Source: Chondrus crispus
Lineage: Eukaryota; Rhodophyta; Florideophyceae; Gigartinales; Gigartinaceae
Direction: 5' to 3'
DNA: 64,000 nt
NCBI RefSeq assembly: GCF_000350225.1
Contig: NW_005179273.1
Span: 1 to 64,000 of the forward strand
Position numbers and translations under genes: made by a program. Positions 61,473-64,000 of the stretch are shown one piece after another. The notes beneath the pieces were generated by a model, which was not told where the DNA came from, searched no databases, and saw only the letters and a program-made list of their open reading frames with translations. The first letter of the stretch is position 1. Every line of letters starts with the position of its first letter.

Positions 61473-64000
61473 TCACATGCTTTGGGCAGCTTTGCACTCG
61501 GAGAGCCCAACCATGCCCACAAACTTTTCAAACAGCACGCGACCAAGTGGTTTGGTCAGCATATCGGCTGGCATTTCTGTTGTCGGACAATGGTACAATG
61601 TGACCAGTTTTCGCTGCACCGCATCTCGAACAAAATGATACGTAATATCAATGTGCTTGTTGCGACGATTTGTAGATTCGTTCTGAGCAAACGCAATCGT
61701 ACCAGCGTTGTCACATCCAACGCGAATTGTTGGATCCGAATTCGCACCAAGTACATCGGCATGGAAGCGTCGAAGCCACGCAGCCTCTTTGCATGCTTCA
61801 CTGGGTGCGATGTATTCTGCCTCACAAGTAGACTTTGCAACTACTGTTTGTTTCCGGGAAGCCCAACTGATAGGCCCATCAAAAAGCTTGAACACGTACC
61901 CACTCGTTGATTTCCGTGATTCAAGGCATCCACCCCAATCTGCGTCGCTATACCCATGAAGTTCCGTACCAAGATCATCTTTACCAAACACTATTCCAAG
62001 ATGCTGGGACCCACGCAAGTATCTCAAAACACGTTTCACACCTGTCCAATGCGAATCGTGAGGGTCGGCACAGTGTTGAGATAACTTTCCAATGGCATAC
62101 GCAATATCGGGGCGGGTCCCGACCATTAGGAACATTAGACATCCAATGGCCTGACGATATGGTTCAAAGCATGGGTTGTCATCAGTGCCAGTTTCTGCAA
62201 CTTGCATTGTGACATGTCGAGACTGTTCCATCGGAGTAACGCAAGGATTGCATGCCGACATTTTGAACCGTTTCAGTACTGCTTGGGCATACTTCGACTG
62301 CGTGACGGTCAGGACGTGTTTAGAACGTATACGGTCGATTTCTAGACCAATACAAGTCTTCGCTTCGCCAAGGTCTTTCATATCAAATCGTTTGTTGAGT
62401 TCATTTTTCATCCATAATATGGCCTCCAAGTCACTTCCAGCTAGCAGCAGATCGTCCACGTACAACGCGATAATCATGATGACATTACCTTGACGTCGAA
62501 TGTAAAGACATGGGTCGCTGCGTGTAGTGTTGAAACCAAGTTCAGTGATCAGAAACTCATCGATCTTACTATGCCATTGGCGATGGGCTTGCTTAAGACC
62601 ATAGATTGCTTTCAAAAGTTTACACACCGAATCAGGTTTGACTTTGTCGATGCATCCTTCAGGTTGCTCCATGTAGATTTCTTCGTGAAGTTCACCGTTG
62701 AGGAAGGCAGTCACCACGTCCATCTGATGCAGCTCAAGGTCAAAGTGCGCAACCAGTGCCAGCAGCAGACGGATAGTTGTGAACTTGATGACAGGGGCGA
62801 AAGTTTCAGTGTAATCGATGCCTTCTACTTGTTGAAAGCCTCGTGCCACAAGTCGTCCCTTTGCAGTTTCGACCAATTTTCCGGACTTGTCAGGAAGTTG
62901 CTTCACTCCGAAAACCCACCTGGACGTCAGGACGTTTGATGCTTGAGATCTTGGAACAAGTGTCCATGTTTTGTTTTTGTGTTGTGAAGCAAGTTCTTTG
63001 TCGATGCTTTTCTGCCAGAAGCGAGCTTTTGGAGAATCCATAGCTTGCTTGTACGAGTTTGGGGTTTCCGTTATCACATGGGCGTGGCTAAGGAGTCCAG
63101 CAGTCACCAAAGCTGCTGCCCACCACGCCCCAGGCGTTTTGCGAACGCGAGTGGACCGACGGAGATTAGTTGGCGGATCAATCGTTTCTTCCTCAACTAC
63201 GTGTTGCTCAACTGTTTCGGTGGTTTCGTCCTCCCCTGCAGTTGGGGAGGAGTTGGAGGATTCATCAGAGTCTTGTTGTTCATCCGGCGATGATGCTTCT
63301 GATGCCACTGCATCATTTTCTGCAACTTCCTCATCGATGTTCAAGTTGATTGTGTCATCATCAGTTGAAGCCTCCTCGTTTGTATCCATCGGTTCACCAG
63401 ATTTGCCTCCCGTGGACTCGTCAAAAGTAACATCTCTGGATACGATCACTTTGTGCAAATCACCATCCCACAACTTGTAAGCTTTCGTATTTTCAGCATA
63501 CCCTAGAAACATTGCCTCCTTTGCACGGGCGTCAAGTTTCTGGATGTTGTGTTTTGGTAATGTATACCAACACTTTGAACCGAAAACACGCAAATGACCA
63601 ACATTTGGCACAGATTTCATCCATAAGTGGTATGGGGTCATCTTGGGGGGAATAGCACGTGACGTGACTCGATTTCGAACGTACACTGCATTGGCAAGTG
63701 CTTCTGCCCAGAACCCCTTTGTAACTTTCTTGTGGGCTAGCATGGAGCGCACCAAGTTTACCAAAGTTCTGTTCAGTCGTTCGGCGACGCCATTTTGCTC
63801 CGGAGTGTACGCGGTCGTCATTTGATGCTGAGTACCATTTGCAATCAGAAAAGACTTAAACTCCGTGGACAGATACTCACCACCTCGATCGGTGCGAAGC
63901 ACTTTGATCTTGCGACCAGTGTGAGTCTGAGCAAGTTGTGCAAACATTTTGTATCGTTCAAATGCTTCTGATTTATGGTGCATAGGGTACACTACTGACC
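61473..64000 (-). CDS. Copia pol of the right-edge A-family element (partial, uninterrupted)
   Basis: The frame is open from the window edge to the stop at 61473, with about 840 codons visible. It begins in integrase (KVLRTDRGGEYLS, YTPEQNGVAERLNRT). An acidic linker follows (DEEVAENDAVASEASSPDEQQ), then RT (RWVFGVKQLPDKSG, VTAFLNGELHEEIYMEQPEG, YVDDLLLAGSD at about 62460) and RNase H ([24 protein letters not shown]). It retains TGG and the four-G run that are mutated in element A, and it provides the empty site for the DNA transposon at 7876. Gag and protease would lie beyond the window. Confidence 0.93.
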   Translation of the reverse strand, partial: SVVYPMHHKSEAFERYKMFAQLAQTHTGRKIKVLRTDRGGEYLSTEFKSFLIANGTQHQMTTAYTPEQNGVAERLNRTLVNLVRSMLAHKKVTKGFWAEALANAVYVRNRVTSRAIPPKMTPYHLWMKSVPNVGHLRVFGSKCWYTLPKHNIQKLDARAKEAMFLGYAENTKAYKLWDGDLHKVIVSRDVTFDESTGGKSGEPMDTNEEASTDDDTINLNIDEEVAENDAVASEASSPDEQQDSDESSNSSPTAGEDETTETVEQHVVEEETIDPPTNLRRSTRVRKTPGAWWAAALVTAGLLSHAHVITETPNSYKQAMDSPKARFWQKSIDKELASQHKNKTWTLVPRSQASNVLTSRWVFGVKQLPDKSGKLVETAKGRLVARGFQQVEGIDYTETFAPVIKFTTIRLLLALVAHFDLELHQMDVVTAFLNGELHEEIYMEQPEGCIDKVKPDSVCKLLKAIYGLKQAHRQWHSKIDEFLITELGFNTTRSDPCLYIRRQGNVIMIIALYVDDLLLAGSDLEAILWMKNELNKRFDMKDLGEAKTCIGLEIDRIRSKHVLTVTQSKYAQAVLKRFKMSACNPCVTPMEQSRHVTMQVAETGTDDNPCFEPYRQAIGCLMFLMVGTRPDIAYAIGKLSQHCADPHDSHWTGVKRVLRYLRGSQHLGIVFGKDDLGTELHGYSDADWGGCLESRKSTSGYVFKLFDGPISWASRKQTVVAKSTCEAEYIAPSEACKEAAWLRRFHADVLGANSDPTIRVGCDNAGTIAFAQNESTNRRNKHIDITYHFVRDAVQRKLVTLYHCPTTEMPADMLTKPLGRVLFEKFVGMVGLSECKAAQSM

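Overview
This is a eukaryotic nuclear window made almost entirely of nested LTR retrotransposons, with a small island of decayed host genes at the left and one cysteine-rich gene near 50 kb. No bacterial gene organisation, rRNA or tRNA gene was seen. The recognisable host-gene remnants read without obvious introns. Together with the density of Ty1/copia elements and a chromodomain Ty3/gypsy element, this fits an intron-poor, repeat-rich alga such as a florideophyte red alga. That assignment is an inference and weakly supported.

Layout. 1-3.8 kb: three damaged host genes, namely a UTP6-like 3' end (+), an MFSD5-like molybdate transporter pseudogene (-) and a TMEM62-like C-terminal fragment (-). 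3.8-12.8 kb: copia element A (-). It has a truncated 3' LTR, a broken gag-pol carrying an 887-bp DNA transposon, a leader encoding a two-finger C2H2 protein, a primer-binding site (PBS) and a 5' LTR. 12.8-15.2 kb: the 3' part and LTR of copia C (+). This is fused to an inverted leader, PBS and LTR of the same superfamily (15.2-17.1 kb). 17.1-19.6 kb: 3' LTR and RT/RNase H of an A-type copy (B, -), interrupted by copia D (+; LTR, PBS, leader, gag-pol to 23.2 kb). 23.2-31.1 kb: a 5'-truncated chromovirus (Ty3/gypsy, +) with gag, protease, RT, RNase H, integrase and chromodomain, split by an A-type solo LTR with a CGGGG target duplication.

31.1-37.9 kb: a long stretch without a convincing gene, then a 643-codon ORF on the minus strand, a polypurine tract and a 938-bp LTR. 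A second, diverged copy of the same [ORF / polypurine tract / LTR] module lies at 57.3-59.9 kb in opposite orientation. This multi-copy ORF, antisense to its LTR and of unrecognised family, is the best candidate for something undescribed. 37.9-41.3 kb: a gag-like ORF with PBS and 5' LTR (-), an array of about 14 short hairpins, and an inverted copy of the same 590-bp LTR. 41.3-48 kb: copia G (-), split by copia H (+) with a GCGTC target duplication. 49.4-50.2 kb: the cysteine-rich repeat gene with an in-frame TGA. 50.5-57.25 kb: copia E, a structurally complete and apparently young element (intact 1365-aa gag-pol, near-identical 740-bp LTRs, CACAT duplication). 60.2-64 kb: 3' LTR and gag-pol of another A-type copy, running off the window.

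Four copia PBSs match a half initiator-tRNA-Met primer, as known for Drosophila copia. The leaders carry conserved stem-loops and a shared 50-bp block just before gag.
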